Positions 33,891-43,400 of a stretch of 64,000 nucleotides of DNA are shown one piece after another (the first letter of the stretch is position 1; every line of letters begins with the position of its first letter). Both the position numbers and the translations under genes were made by a program. Source of the stretch: Saccharofermentans sp. Its GTDB lineage: Bacteria > Bacillota > Clostridia > Saccharofermentanales > Saccharofermentanaceae. The notes below the pieces were generated by a model. The model did not search any database and was not told the origin of the DNA. It worked only from the letters and a program-made list of their open reading frames with translations. The DNA lies in contig JAKSRI010000005.1 of assembly GCA_024403695.1 (NCBI GenBank), positions 1 through 64,000 on the forward strand, read 5' to 3'.

Positions 33891-36214
33891 TTATGGCTAG
33901 CAAAAAGATATTTCGTAAACCATCCCTCGTTAGAATTTTCTTGGGTAACTTTTTGAAAGTTACCACTATTATCACGCTTTTGTTTTGTATTGGAATGTGG
34001 GTGGTTGACAGAGTGTATTTGTCATCTCAAGAAGAGAAAGCGGAGGTTGACATTAGTGATTTGCGCGAAGAAATACTAGCTGACGTCAAAGATTACTATC
34101 CTAGTGGAAAGTTGCTTTCAGAGAAAAAATGTGAATTACGAAGAAAAGTTCTTGATTTGTGGGAAAACGACCACGTAGCGATTCGCATCGAGATTAAAAA
34201 TGAGCCCGTTATAGATTCTTCTCGTTGCCTAATGATGAAATGTTTTAAGGGCAATAAGGAATATGATATGTTCCTGGATGATTACGATTACAAAGAAGTT
34301 AATGAGAACTTTGATGAGCTTCTTAAGTATTCATATGACAGTTCTTATATTATTCAGGTAAATGATGCATATGTTAATTGGAACCATCGATCATTTTATC
34401 CAGGTCAGATTTGTGTAGTTGATAGGGGCACTCACGAATTAATTCAGTCTATTGATTTAACACCAAGTGATGAATCACTGTTGAAGCTTTATCGTCATGC
34501 GCATGGGTACGACTATGGTTCTGATTGGGAGCCAATGTCAATATGTGTTATTGGAAATGAAAATGCATCAAATATTGAATATGAATATACAGAGCAAATC
34601 CATGTTGATAGTACAAGACATAGCACTTTGATTACATTCAGCAAAGCAGCAGTTAGTAGCAGAGATTCTTTTGTTGATCGTGTAAGTAATTACATAAAAC
34701 CAATTTTCATATCGGTTATATGCATAGATTTAATACTTTCTTTGTTCATTTCACTTGTTTCTTATTACAGGGAAAAGAATTTGTACGAGATTATAAGTTA
34801 TAGACGTAAGACAACGGATGCAATGGCTCATGATCTGAAGACTCCATTAGCAATTACTAATATTTACTACGAGAAATTAAAAGATAATAAGGATTCAGAG
34901 AAGGCGGATACATATCTGGTGCAGATGAAGAAAAGCCTAGATTACATGAATGAACTGATAAACAATATTCTGATTTTCTCTAAGACCCAATATTCGAATA
35001 TGGATATAACCAAAGCGAGTATTGATATCAGAAAAGAATTAGAAGCACTTCTATCTGAACTTAAGCCTGCTATGAATAGTCGTCATCTTACTTGTGCTCT
35101 AAATGGCGAGGCTAGATATAAAATTAATGCGCTACTGTGGAAACAGGCGATGGGTAATCTGATTACAAATGCTATTAATTATGCTACAAGTGATAGCCAA
35201 ATAGATATTTGTCTGGGGAAAGATGAAATAGTTATAAAAAATAGTACGGAAAATGTTGTTGATAAACCGATGGATTTGTTGCAGCCATTTGTTAAAGGTA
35301 ACTCTGTTCGTGGTGAGAATTCTGGAAGCGGTTTGGGACTTGCTGTTGCTAATGATAATTTGAGCCGCATGGGATTTGCATTGATTGTCGAGAATGTTGA
35401 TAAAACATTTATAGTCAGAATCAGGAAAAATACGCGCAAGAAGAAGTGGAATAAGGCGGTTGCCGTTGCTTTCGTTGCCTTGCTGGTTCTGGTGCAGACA
35501 CTCTATTTCGTCACCTTTTTTAAAAAGGGGAAAACAGACGATAACCCGCTGCTGCAAAGTAGATATGAATTTCTAGTGACGCCTTCAGATAAAGACTCTT
35601 TCTACAAAATGATCGAAGGGGTACCTGCGGAGACTCAAAATTATGCAGATGTTCAAATTAGGAGCAGCGTTGTAGCTGAATCTGATAAAGACACTGTCAA
35701 TTTTGTGGTTGCAGCTTATTATCCAAATATTTATGAGGGGCGAGAGATATATTCATATGGAACACATAATCCTAGAAATCTAAAGGATTGGAAGATCGTT
35801 ATTACTAGTTCATTCGAGGAGAAGATTAAACCTTTTTATGGGGTTGATGAGGCAGTCTATATTAATGGTCGTACATATAGTATATGGGGTGAAGCAACCA
35901 TTGTAGATGAGCCAGTAATTAATGGTGGCAACGCCCCTAGTTGCTGGGTAAATGCATATACTTTCTTCAAACTAAGCGATACATATGATCAAGTGATTTT
36001 TCAGTATGAAGCTCCTTTGAGTGAAGAAGAATTGAGCTTGCTTAAGTCTCATATCTACGATGAGTATAGCGTTGTAAGTTTTATAGGACCACAGAATCAG
36101 ATAATTGATAATTCTAGGGCTCAGGATATAGCTTTCTTGGTAATTATTAATTTGCTGATTGTTGGTTGTTATGTCTGGATAGGATATCGATACAAATGGG
36201 GAAAAGAAAATTAA
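33887..36214 (+). CDS. Histidine kinase fused to a MacB/FtsX-permease-core-like C-terminal membrane domain (cassette B)
   Basis: A 775-residue protein. Residues 1-515 are a complete kinase: membrane segment (about 18-42), outer sensor, second membrane segment (about 272-295), phospho-histidine 315 in AHDLKTPLAI and an ATPase domain with NLITNAINYA and GSGLGLAVA. As in the kinase at 26820, the G1 Asp is absent (VIKNSTENV). After the ATPase comes a basic stretch, a third membrane segment (about 525-545), an outer domain of about 190 residues and a fourth membrane segment near the end. IVITSSFEEKIKPF...VYINGRTYSIWG resembles the MacB periplasmic core of FtsX-type permeases. Kinases normally end at the ATPase domain. 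Confidence 0.85.
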   Translation: MIMASKKIFRKPSLVRIFLGNFLKVTTIITLLFCIGMWVVDRVYLSSQEEKAEVDISDLREEILADVKDYYPSGKLLSEKKCELRRKVLDLWENDHVAIRIEIKNEPVIDSSRCLMMKCFKGNKEYDMFLDDYDYKEVNENFDELLKYSYDSSYIIQVNDAYVNWNHRSFYPGQICVVDRGTHELIQSIDLTPSDESLLKLYRHAHGYDYGSDWEPMSICVIGNENASNIEYEYTEQIHVDSTRHSTLITFSKAAVSSRDSFVDRVSNYIKPIFISVICIDLILSLFISLVSYYREKNLYEIISYRRKTTDAMAHDLKTPLAITNIYYEKLKDNKDSEKADTYLVQMKKSLDYMNELINNILIFSKTQYSNMDITKASIDIRKELEALLSELKPAMNSRHLTCALNGEARYKINALLWKQAMGNLITNAINYATSDSQIDICLGKDEIVIKNSTENVVDKPMDLLQPFVKGNSVRGENSGSGLGLAVANDNLSRMGFALIVENVDKTFIVRIRKNTRKKKWNKAVAVAFVALLVLVQTLYFVTFFKKGKTDDNPLLQSRYEFLVTPSDKDSFYKMIEGVPAETQNYADVQIRSSVVAESDKDTVNFVVAAYYPNIYEGREIYSYGTHNPRNLKDWKIVITSSFEEKIKPFYGVDEAVYINGRTYSIWGEATIVDEPVINGGNAPSCWVNAYTFFKLSDTYDQVIFQYEAPLSEEELSLLKSHIYDEYSVVSFIGPQNQIIDNSRAQDIAFLVIINLLIVGCYVWIGYRYKWGKEN

Positions 36215-38304
36215 TTTTTATTATTATTTCCGCGATTCTATTTTCATGTCTTACATGTGCCTGCCATAAAGATACAGATGCTTCTAATACCGACAGTTAC
36301 TGGTACGGATGTAGTTCGTTCTGTGTACCTGCAGTGGAGGGATATAGCCAGAATGTAAATGCGTATATTTATAGTGATGGCTTTTATTATCTGGCGGTTT
36401 ATAGTCAGAAAATTGATGCGATGGATGGACCTGACGATTATTACAATCTGTATAAGATTGATTCGGAGGGTAAAGAGATTAGCGTTGTGGAACTGCCGAC
36501 AGAGTGCGTTGGTTATTCAGAGCAGATAATTCTTGCAGATATGCTTTATTGCATAGGCTTCAATAATAATGAGTATGTTGTTGATATTAATTCAGGGGAG
36601 ATTGTGCGTAGCGAGCCTTCCTCGGAAAACGCGAGTGGCTTCTATAAAATAGATGATGGCTACGTTAAGTTGACGGAAGAAAAGGCTATTTGTTATGCGC
36701 TTGATGGCAGTGAAGTAGGTAGCGTAGATATTTCCAATATCAGCAATCTTAATAACAACAAACCATTCTACTATAAGGATGGCAAGAGTTATCTGGTGAA
36801 AACTAGTTTTGATAAGACTGTGTTCTACGAATTGGATTTTCAAAATAGTCATATTGAAGAAGTTCTGGATACGGATATGTTTAACAAGGCGAATTTGATG
36901 ATTAATGGAGATATCGTCTTTTCCGATACTGGTGTGTATACAGTGGACTTTGATTCGGCTACGCTAATTCCTATAACAGAGTGGAGTTATGTTGATATAA
37001 AGCCTGCATATAAATCCACTTTGAGTGAGACGAATTTGTCTTATGGAGATAAGCGGTTCGGAAGAGTTTATACCTATAACGATTATGAGGTTGAACTTAT
37101 AATTTTCAACAATATTTCGGCTGATGTATATGGCAAGCGTACTGCGATTATAGTTGGAGGATATGACGTGTCTACATCAGTGCCGATTAAATGGGCAGTG
37201 TATTTGTTCAATACATCGCAGGATGAGTACAGGGTATATTTGGACGAGTATTGGGAGAAATTTCCATATTCTTCAGGGGAAGAAGCTCAATCACAGTTCG
37301 ATGCATTGATTAAGTATTTTAATGAAGGCAATGCTCCCGACATCTATTTTGGATCTAATTTTGATTATAGATATATGTATAATTCAGGACTTGTTGCTGA
37401 TATGTTGCCGATTATTGAAGCGGATTCTGACTTTAGTATGGACGTGTTTGTTCCTTCTATCAGAGAAACTATTACCGATGATGGTGTATGCTATCAGATT
37501 TTTCCAGCGTATACGTTTAATGGCAATTTTGGACTTAGAAGTGTATTCGGAGATGGAGATGTTACATATTCTATGATTGATGAATTATCTAGGCAAACGG
37601 GGACGTCTATAAGAGGCGATGAACAGGCAGCGGAACTTGCAGATCAGGTGCTTAGATATCCACTTGGGGAATTGGTGGATAAGCAGTCTGGTAACCACAT
37701 ATTGTCTGTCGAAGAGTTGACAGACATTGTGGAATATTCTGTGAACAATGGTATGCCGAACGGTGCCAGCCTGAATTACATTGCTGATATGGATACTGTT
37801 CATTATGGTTCGTATCTGATGTGCAGGAGATTCTTGAGAAATTTGTATGAACTAGCAACTTTGGAAACTCAGCTGGATGACAGCTTTGTGTATTTAGGCT
37901 TTCCATCTGTATATGGTGCCGCTCATGCTGCGGATCCCGATGGACTAGTCGCTATATCGGCTGATACTGAGTATCAGGATGCATGCTGGCAGTTTATAAA
38001 ATTCATGTTGTCAGATCAAGTGCAGGAAATTGAGATTGGCAGGAATCAGAACCCTGTAGTTAACAGTGTTTATGAGGAATTTTGTGCCAGAGCCAGTGAA
38101 TCTGAAGAGGTTCCTGATTGGGTAATTACGGATTATCGCGCTATGGTAAGCAGTATCGATTCCGTTATTTCTTATGACTGGGGACTATATGTTCTGATAT
38201 GTGATGAGATTAATTCCTACTATCTTTATGGGAAAAATCCTGAAGTCATAGCGCAGTCGCTGCAATCAAGGTTAGATATTTACGTGCAGGAGAATTATGG
38301 ATGA
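36196..38304 (+). CDS. Large lipoprotein, solute-binding-protein type (cassette B, copy 1)
   Basis: A 702-residue exported protein. The signal peptide ends LTCAC, a weak lipobox. The strand-rich N-terminal half carries YWYGCSSF at the place of the WYD motif of its paralogues. The C-terminal half has NEGNAPDIYFGSNFDY, SGLVADMLPIIEADSDFSMDVF, DACWQFIKFMLSDQVQE and a final helix pair (CDEINSYYLYGKNPEVIAQSL) as in family 1 binding proteins. It overlaps the end of the kinase gene by 19 bases. Its stop overlaps the next start (ATGA). Confidence 0.83.
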   Translation: MGKRKLIFIIISAILFSCLTCACHKDTDASNTDSYWYGCSSFCVPAVEGYSQNVNAYIYSDGFYYLAVYSQKIDAMDGPDDYYNLYKIDSEGKEISVVELPTECVGYSEQIILADMLYCIGFNNNEYVVDINSGEIVRSEPSSENASGFYKIDDGYVKLTEEKAICYALDGSEVGSVDISNISNLNNNKPFYYKDGKSYLVKTSFDKTVFYELDFQNSHIEEVLDTDMFNKANLMINGDIVFSDTGVYTVDFDSATLIPITEWSYVDIKPAYKSTLSETNLSYGDKRFGRVYTYNDYEVELIIFNNISADVYGKRTAIIVGGYDVSTSVPIKWAVYLFNTSQDEYRVYLDEYWEKFPYSSGEEAQSQFDALIKYFNEGNAPDIYFGSNFDYRYMYNSGLVADMLPIIEADSDFSMDVFVPSIRETITDDGVCYQIFPAYTFNGNFGLRSVFGDGDVTYSMIDELSRQTGTSIRGDEQAAELADQVLRYPLGELVDKQSGNHILSVEELTDIVEYSVNNGMPNGASLNYIADMDTVHYGSYLMCRRFLRNLYELATLETQLDDSFVYLGFPSVYGAAHAADPDGLVAISADTEYQDACWQFIKFMLSDQVQEIEIGRNQNPVVNSVYEEFCARASESEEVPDWVITDYRAMVSSIDSVISYDWGLYVLICDEINSYYLYGKNPEVIAQSLQSRLDIYVQENYG

Positions 38305-39464
38305 TGGAACGCAAAAGAAATAGATTGGTTTTAACTGCAATGATTTGTGCCTTGCTTTTACAAGGCTGTTCCGCGGGGACAGGTGGCGAAAGTGGTTCTT
38401 CCGTGACGCTTTCGACAATAAGTCTAAATAACGATGCGAGTGAGGTAACGTCTGCGACAGTAACTTTCGTTGCAACTGAAGAAAACACGAAAGCAACTGA
38501 GAATGTAAGTGATGACATTGAGGTGCCTGATGAGATTCTGCTGACGCATAACATTCCGCAGACGGCTAACGTTTACCGCGTTATTTCGCGAGATAAAGAA
38601 ATAATGCCTTGTGATAATCCTGTCAGTTCTATGCAAATGGTGGAGTTCCAGTCATTTCCTCTGATGCGTGGTGACAAAGTATATAATGATGATTTTACTG
38701 AAAGTAGTCAGCTGTCTCATGAAAATCTTAGCGGGATTATTGATTCGTATACCAGCTTGGATGGATCAGAAGTGGAGAAGATGGGTGCTATCACGGATGC
38801 GTTTCCTGATTCTGTTTGGTGTGATTATGTGATTAGGAGTACATTTCCTGCCGTGACATCTGATTTGTATCAAATAGTATCTTGGGATGCAACTGGCGAC
38901 GTGATTGTGGCGGATACTGTTATGGAAAGACCTTTGGATTTATATGTAATAAGACCGAGTATCGATGATATTCCAATCGGTGCACCATATGATGCAGGTG
39001 TGGGGTATGGACGCTATGATTCGGATGAGGAACGAGAGTTCCGAATTGTGGATGAACAGCGATACATGTTTTATGACAATGAAAGTATTTATGAAGTTCA
39101 TGCAGATTGTACGAATGTGGAGTTGTATTTGCATGAGCAGCCTATATTAACATTTGAACAGGCGATAGATGTGGCGGTGCCTGCTCTTTCTGAACTGTTT
39201 AATGAGTCTCAGAAGAATAATTGGGAGAGTCGTGTTTATGCTGTGGAACTGGTGTATCTAGAGACTTCAGAATCTTATATTAGTAATGCGGACTATTATG
39301 GAGAGGGGAGTTTTACACGTAGTTCGTGTGAGAATTATCTGTATCCGTTTTGGGTTATTTATACTCATACAAATTGTTATGTTGCTGGCACGGAGAGTGC
39401 TTATAGACGTTCTGTTATGGTAAATGCTGTTACTGGTGAGGTTTTTTATGGCTGTTTCTCGTAA
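38301..39464 (+). CDS. Lipoprotein of unknown function with PepSY-like C-terminus
   Basis: A 387-residue lipoprotein with lipobox LLQGC followed by a Ser/Thr/Glu-rich linker of about 50 residues. The C-terminal part (about 290-387) has FEQAIDVAVPALSELF..., an aromatic strand YPFWVIYTHTN and SVMVNAVTGEVFYG; the last is the signature ending of PepSY-type repeats. I do not recognise the rest. The ATG overlaps the stop of the upstream lipoprotein gene, and its 3' end overlaps the next gene by 17 bases, so it is an integral member of cassette B. Confidence 0.78.
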   Translation: MMERKRNRLVLTAMICALLLQGCSAGTGGESGSSVTLSTISLNNDASEVTSATVTFVATEENTKATENVSDDIEVPDEILLTHNIPQTANVYRVISRDKEIMPCDNPVSSMQMVEFQSFPLMRGDKVYNDDFTESSQLSHENLSGIIDSYTSLDGSEVEKMGAITDAFPDSVWCDYVIRSTFPAVTSDLYQIVSWDATGDVIVADTVMERPLDLYVIRPSIDDIPIGAPYDAGVGYGRYDSDEEREFRIVDEQRYMFYDNESIYEVHADCTNVELYLHEQPILTFEQAIDVAVPALSELFNESQKNNWESRVYAVELVYLETSESYISNADYYGEGSFTRSSCENYLYPFWVIYTHTNCYVAGTESAYRRSVMVNAVTGEVFYGCFS

Positions 39465-41733
39465 ATTTGTAAGTTTAGTTTTGGCTGGTTCGATTTTGCT
39501 TTCCACTGTGTCTTTGGCGGGTTGCTCACGCTCTGGGACGGGAACTCCAAGGACGGTGACATATGTTTCAGGAGACGAGGCGTTTTATGATGTAGCGTCC
39601 TTTGATATTTCTGAGCATTATACATCACAGCATATCTATGGCTATGTTGAACCGAGAGTTCTTTATTATGGTGATACCGAGATGGTTACGGCTATTAAGA
39701 CATCGAATATGGATAAAGATGGGTTTGTAAAAGATAGTTTTTATTACGAGAAGTTTGATTATGAAGGTAATAAAATTGGTCTTGTAAGACAAGGTGCTAC
39801 TTGCTCTGTGCCTGTGACAAATGTATTTGTAGCTGATGGTAAGTATTATGGTATTTTCCCTGAACAGCCTCAGAGCAGTGAATATATTATTTATAATCTT
39901 GATTTTGATAAAGAAGTATTGGTTGAATATGGTCGATTCAGTTTGGCCAAGACAGATGGAATTGTGGCTCGGTTAATGCCAGTGTATGTAGATGGCAATA
40001 TTCTTATTTCAGCTGATAGCGGTGCGGGTGTATCTATTACATCATCTATTATTTCTCTCGATGCTAGTGGCGAAATTAAATGGGAAAAAGACTTTGATTT
40101 CTGCATAGAAAAATGTTTGCGATGGGATGACAATAGCATTCTTATGTGTACTACTGACAAACGTTATTACACTTATGATGTTGCCAACTTTCAGTTAACA
40201 GAGATTTCTGTAGATAAACAGTTGTACTCTAAATATTTATCAAACGGAACATTTCTTGATGATGGAAATGTGTGTTATGAGAGAACAGATAGGATAGATG
40301 TTCTTAATTTGAAAGATATGTCTGAAAGTGTTCTAGTTGACTATAATTACTGTGATTTTTCCATGAGTGATGCTAGCCAATGTACGGTTGAATACTTATC
40401 TTCGGATAGGATTGTTTTACATGATACAGCGTCAGGAAAGCCTGGAGAAAGTAGTTTTAGGTGGAAGACCTTTGTGCTTTTGCATAGCGATAAGAATCCG
40501 TATGCTGGAAGGCCGATGTTGGAAATAGCACAAATTCAGGGTGTTGATGATCTGGTCGGTGCTGGAGTTTATGAATATAACCATTCTCAATCAGAGTATT
40601 TTGCATATATTACTGGCAGGTATAACGTGGATGGCGATTTTGTGGTGCCTGATATATATGGAGATGACCTAACAGCCACTCAGATTAAGCAGCTGGTTAT
40701 TGATCAGTTAAAGATAGATATTCTTAATGGAGAGGGACCTGATGTTGTAATAGGTTTGGGTGATACAACTGCGATAAACTATCCTGATTGGTTGTGTGAT
40801 TTTAATAAGTTGATTGAAGAGGATTCTGATATTAGTGCGGATGATTATTTTGAGAATGGATTTTACGCATTTCAAAATGACAGTGGCCTGTTTCAGATAC
40901 CACTTGAGATTCAAGGATACGGAATATTGGCGAATATAAATAATGGATATTCGACAGGAAATGGGTTTACATACGATGGTTATAATTCTTTGGTTGAGGC
41001 GAATGACGGGTTTGATATGATTGGATATAGAACTCGTGACGAGTATATGGAATGCCTGTATCGAAGTAATGAGAGATTCTTTTTTGATCATGGTCGTCCG
41101 AATTTTGATTGCGATGAATTCAGGGCAATGGCTGATTATTTGAAGAACTGTGTAACTGATACTGGATTAGATCCTGAGAGTGAAGATTACAATGTAATTA
41201 ACCATTCTCATCCTGGATATTATTATGTTTATTTCTATAGCTTTTATGAAGATATTCAGTATGATGAGTTTCAGCTTGAAGATTGGAATGTTTTTGGAAT
41301 ACCATCACTCGGCTCTCAAGGCCCAGTGCTTAGTGTGTCAAATACAATAGCCATAGCAACATGTACGAGTGACGTTGATGCTAGTTGGGGCTTTGTTAAG
41401 TTGATGCTGAGTGAAAAGGTACAGGTTCATGCCATTAGCAATCCTATAAATAAATCTGCGTATTATACCTATGCGCAGAATTCATTAGAAATGATTGATT
41501 TTATGATTCAAGATCTAGGGTTAATGTTGCGTTATAAATTCCCAGATTCTTCAATTGAGAAATATCGTCTGATGCTAGAAAGGATTGACCATACTGATGC
41601 GATTGATACGGAAATTTATGCAATTGTATGTGAGGAGATGCCTGCTTATTTTAGTGATGATAAGACAATCGATCAAGTGATTGATATAATTAACAGAAGA
41701 GCACAGCTCGTTGTTGATGAGAGAGGGACATAA
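39448..41733 (+). CDS. Large lipoprotein, propeller-like plus solute-binding type (cassette B, copy 2)
   Basis: A 761-residue protein with a canonical lipobox SLAGC. After it comes a SGDEAFYDVASFD segment matching the DPWYD opening of the cassette A proteins, a strand-rich half, and a solute-binding half. The latter has QSEYFAYITGRYN, GEGPDVVIGLGDT, FNKLIEEDSDISADDYF, DASWGFVKLMLSEKVQ and CEEMPAYFSDDKTIDQVIDIINRRAQ. GGTGAGG lies 7 bases before the ATG. This is the fourth such protein in the locus and the one most like the 28404 product at the C-terminus. Confidence 0.85.
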   Translation: MAVSRKFVSLVLAGSILLSTVSLAGCSRSGTGTPRTVTYVSGDEAFYDVASFDISEHYTSQHIYGYVEPRVLYYGDTEMVTAIKTSNMDKDGFVKDSFYYEKFDYEGNKIGLVRQGATCSVPVTNVFVADGKYYGIFPEQPQSSEYIIYNLDFDKEVLVEYGRFSLAKTDGIVARLMPVYVDGNILISADSGAGVSITSSIISLDASGEIKWEKDFDFCIEKCLRWDDNSILMCTTDKRYYTYDVANFQLTEISVDKQLYSKYLSNGTFLDDGNVCYERTDRIDVLNLKDMSESVLVDYNYCDFSMSDASQCTVEYLSSDRIVLHDTASGKPGESSFRWKTFVLLHSDKNPYAGRPMLEIAQIQGVDDLVGAGVYEYNHSQSEYFAYITGRYNVDGDFVVPDIYGDDLTATQIKQLVIDQLKIDILNGEGPDVVIGLGDTTAINYPDWLCDFNKLIEEDSDISADDYFENGFYAFQNDSGLFQIPLEIQGYGILANINNGYSTGNGFTYDGYNSLVEANDGFDMIGYRTRDEYMECLYRSNERFFFDHGRPNFDCDEFRAMADYLKNCVTDTGLDPESEDYNVINHSHPGYYYVYFYSFYEDIQYDEFQLEDWNVFGIPSLGSQGPVLSVSNTIAIATCTSDVDASWGFVKLMLSEKVQVHAISNPINKSAYYTYAQNSLEMIDFMIQDLGLMLRYKFPDSSIEKYRLMLERIDHTDAIDTEIYAIVCEEMPAYFSDDKTIDQVIDIINRRAQLVVDERGT

Positions 41734-41752
41734 GACTTTACAGGAGGTTTAC

Positions 41753-42202
41753 ATGAAAAGACATTTGCTGGTAATTGTTTTGCTTATGGTTATGGCAAGT
41801 TTGTGTGCTTGTGGACATTCTGAAAAGATAAACGAGGGAACTCAAACGGAATCGTATATTCAGGAAACATATACTCAGGAAACACATCTGCAGGGTACCA
41901 ATGCTACGGGTGTTCCAGATGGACAATATGAGCAGCCTATGGTGTTTTACAATGGCAATTTGTATTGTTATTCATTTCAGGGCGTCCAGACAACACTTGC
42001 AAGTAGATATGTTGTTATTGGATCCATTGAAGAGGTTAATATGAGTAAGATACCAACTGAAGACTTCTGTGGAACAGGTGTAGATATACAGCCAGGACAA
42101 GATGTGTATGCGGAAACTACAGATAATCCATCAATTATATTTGTAGGTCTTGGCGATTCGTATATGCCATTAAGATTAACTGATGCAGATACTATTGGAT
42201 GA
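41753..42202 (+). CDS. Small lipoprotein of unknown function
   Basis: A 149-residue protein with signal peptide and lipobox LCAC, a Thr/Gln/Glu-rich spacer (NEGTQTESYIQETYTQETH) and a compact strand-rich domain (VFYNGNLYCYSFQG, IGSIEEVNMSKIPTEDFCGTGVDIQPGQDVYAE, IIFVGLGDSYMPLRL). This domain recurs in small Clostridia lipoproteins and looks complete. AGGAGGT precedes the ATG. The next frame overlaps its last 20 bases; a frameshifted fusion is discussed in findings. Confidence 0.78.
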   Translation: MKRHLLVIVLLMVMASLCACGHSEKINEGTQTESYIQETYTQETHLQGTNATGVPDGQYEQPMVFYNGNLYCYSFQGVQTTLASRYVVIGSIEEVNMSKIPTEDFCGTGVDIQPGQDVYAETTDNPSIIFVGLGDSYMPLRLTDADTIG

Positions 42203-42653
42203 AAATACTACTTGTGATTTGCCTGTGGAAATATATTCAGACGTGAATATGATATGTAAAAATCTCGTCTTGTTAAACTCTGGTGAGATATTTGATTTTG
42301 CAAATTCAGAAAGGCATTGTGGATTTATTGAAGCTGATATTGATGACCTTAAATATTGTCAGTGGAAACTTTATGTGAAGGAAGATGGTAAATACTATTC
42401 ATATACATGGGATTATAAGAAGGACGAGATGATTAATGGAGATGATATTACTTTTGGCCGTTATAGTTATATTTCTTTCCAAGAGGGTGGCGTATGTTAC
42501 ACGGGAGAGGTTTATGCTGAATCAAAGTTAAAAGATATTCCTAGCGTGAAAGATAGCCTTGTAGAAGGAATTCCAGAGTATGATCACTATTATCCAGCTT
42601 ACCAAGGTTTAGTTGGTTATACTGGTAATGATTTGGTTTTTTATGGATTGTAA
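42183..42653 (+). CDS. Hypothetical protein, possibly a detached C-terminal part
   Basis: A 156-residue reading frame rich in Asp, Tyr and aromatic strands (YCQWKLYVKEDGKYYSYTW). It has no signal peptide and no clear ribosome site, and starts inside the last codons of the upstream lipoprotein in another frame. The composition is like that of the neighbouring exported proteins. It is either translated by coupling or is the end of an exported protein separated from its N-terminus by a frameshift. No family recognised. Confidence 0.55.
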   Translation: MQILLDENTTCDLPVEIYSDVNMICKNLVLLNSGEIFDFANSERHCGFIEADIDDLKYCQWKLYVKEDGKYYSYTWDYKKDEMINGDDITFGRYSYISFQEGGVCYTGEVYAESKLKDIPSVKDSLVEGIPEYDHYYPAYQGLVGYTGNDLVFYGL

Positions 42654-42669
42654 TATGTAGGGTGATTAT

Positions 42670-43341
42670 ATGTTTTTTGCTTTTATAATTTTACTTGTCC
42701 TTGTTCCATCGGTTGTAATAACACTGGCGTTATGGATTTTGATGTTTGCGTTTGGAAAAATTGCTCGAAAAACAGTTGTCGTGGACTATGTAAAGTCGAC
42801 CTCTGGTGTTGTGAAATTGTGGGTGATGTCTGTTGTATTATCTATAGCGTTAATAGTATCTGTCGCGATATATAGAGAAATTCAGTTTAGAAGGGCGCCA
42901 TTGTTCTCTGTTTATGATAATAAAATGACGGTTTTGCATACTGGTTCTTCTTCGGCTGGCACACATGTGAATTATCATATATCTGAGGATGGTGTCATAA
43001 AAAAGAGTGTCGATGAACAGTATTCTAGCATGTCGTTTTTTGTATTGCGTATGAAAATTGGTTATACGTTTGAAAGTATTGGTGAAGGAGAAGTCTACCT
43101 TGCATTTGTGGCACAGAATGGTGGAGGTATCGATTATATTGATGTCTACGATGTAGTTGTAAAACCAGATAAGTCGTTAGATGTTAAGTTGGCGGAGCGT
43201 ATACAATCTAATGACTATCCTGAAGTGATGAAAAAACTATCTGACGAATATGGATTCTCTATAGAGATGTTAGAGGAGGAGTATTGGTATTATCTAAGAG
43301 AATATGATTCCGTTACAGAGTCATCTTCTGCGGATGCTTAA
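42670..43341 (+). CDS. Membrane protein of unknown function
   Basis: A 223-residue protein with two N-terminal membrane segments (about 3-27 and 49-68) and an outer C-terminal domain of about 150 residues ending in an acidic Ser-rich tail. A GGIDYIDVYDVVV strand pair is the clearest motif. No family recognised. It is the last gene before a terminator, so it closes the cassette B transcript. Confidence 0.72.
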   Translation: MFFAFIILLVLVPSVVITLALWILMFAFGKIARKTVVVDYVKSTSGVVKLWVMSVVLSIALIVSVAIYREIQFRRAPLFSVYDNKMTVLHTGSSSAGTHVNYHISEDGVIKKSVDEQYSSMSFFVLRMKIGYTFESIGEGEVYLAFVAQNGGGIDYIDVYDVVVKPDKSLDVKLAERIQSNDYPEVMKKLSDEYGFSIEMLEEEYWYYLREYDSVTESSSADA

Positions 43342-43363
43342 TAGAAAATTTTAAAAGTTATGA

Positions 43364-43400
43364 AAAAACTTGTTTGTCCAACTTGAACAAACAAGTTTTT
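43364..43400 (+). terminator. Terminator at the end of cassette B
   Basis: AAAAACTTGTTTGT and ACAAACAAGTTTTT form a perfect 14-bp stem with a 9-base loop; the A and T runs make it bidirectional. The ATG of the DUF3990 remnant lies directly after the T run. Confidence 0.85.

Noticed and set aside
28404..41733. Reading the large lipoproteins as ordinary ABC importer binding proteins
   Set aside because: They are nearly twice the usual length, have a strand-rich N-terminal half, and no permease or ATPase genes occur in the locus.
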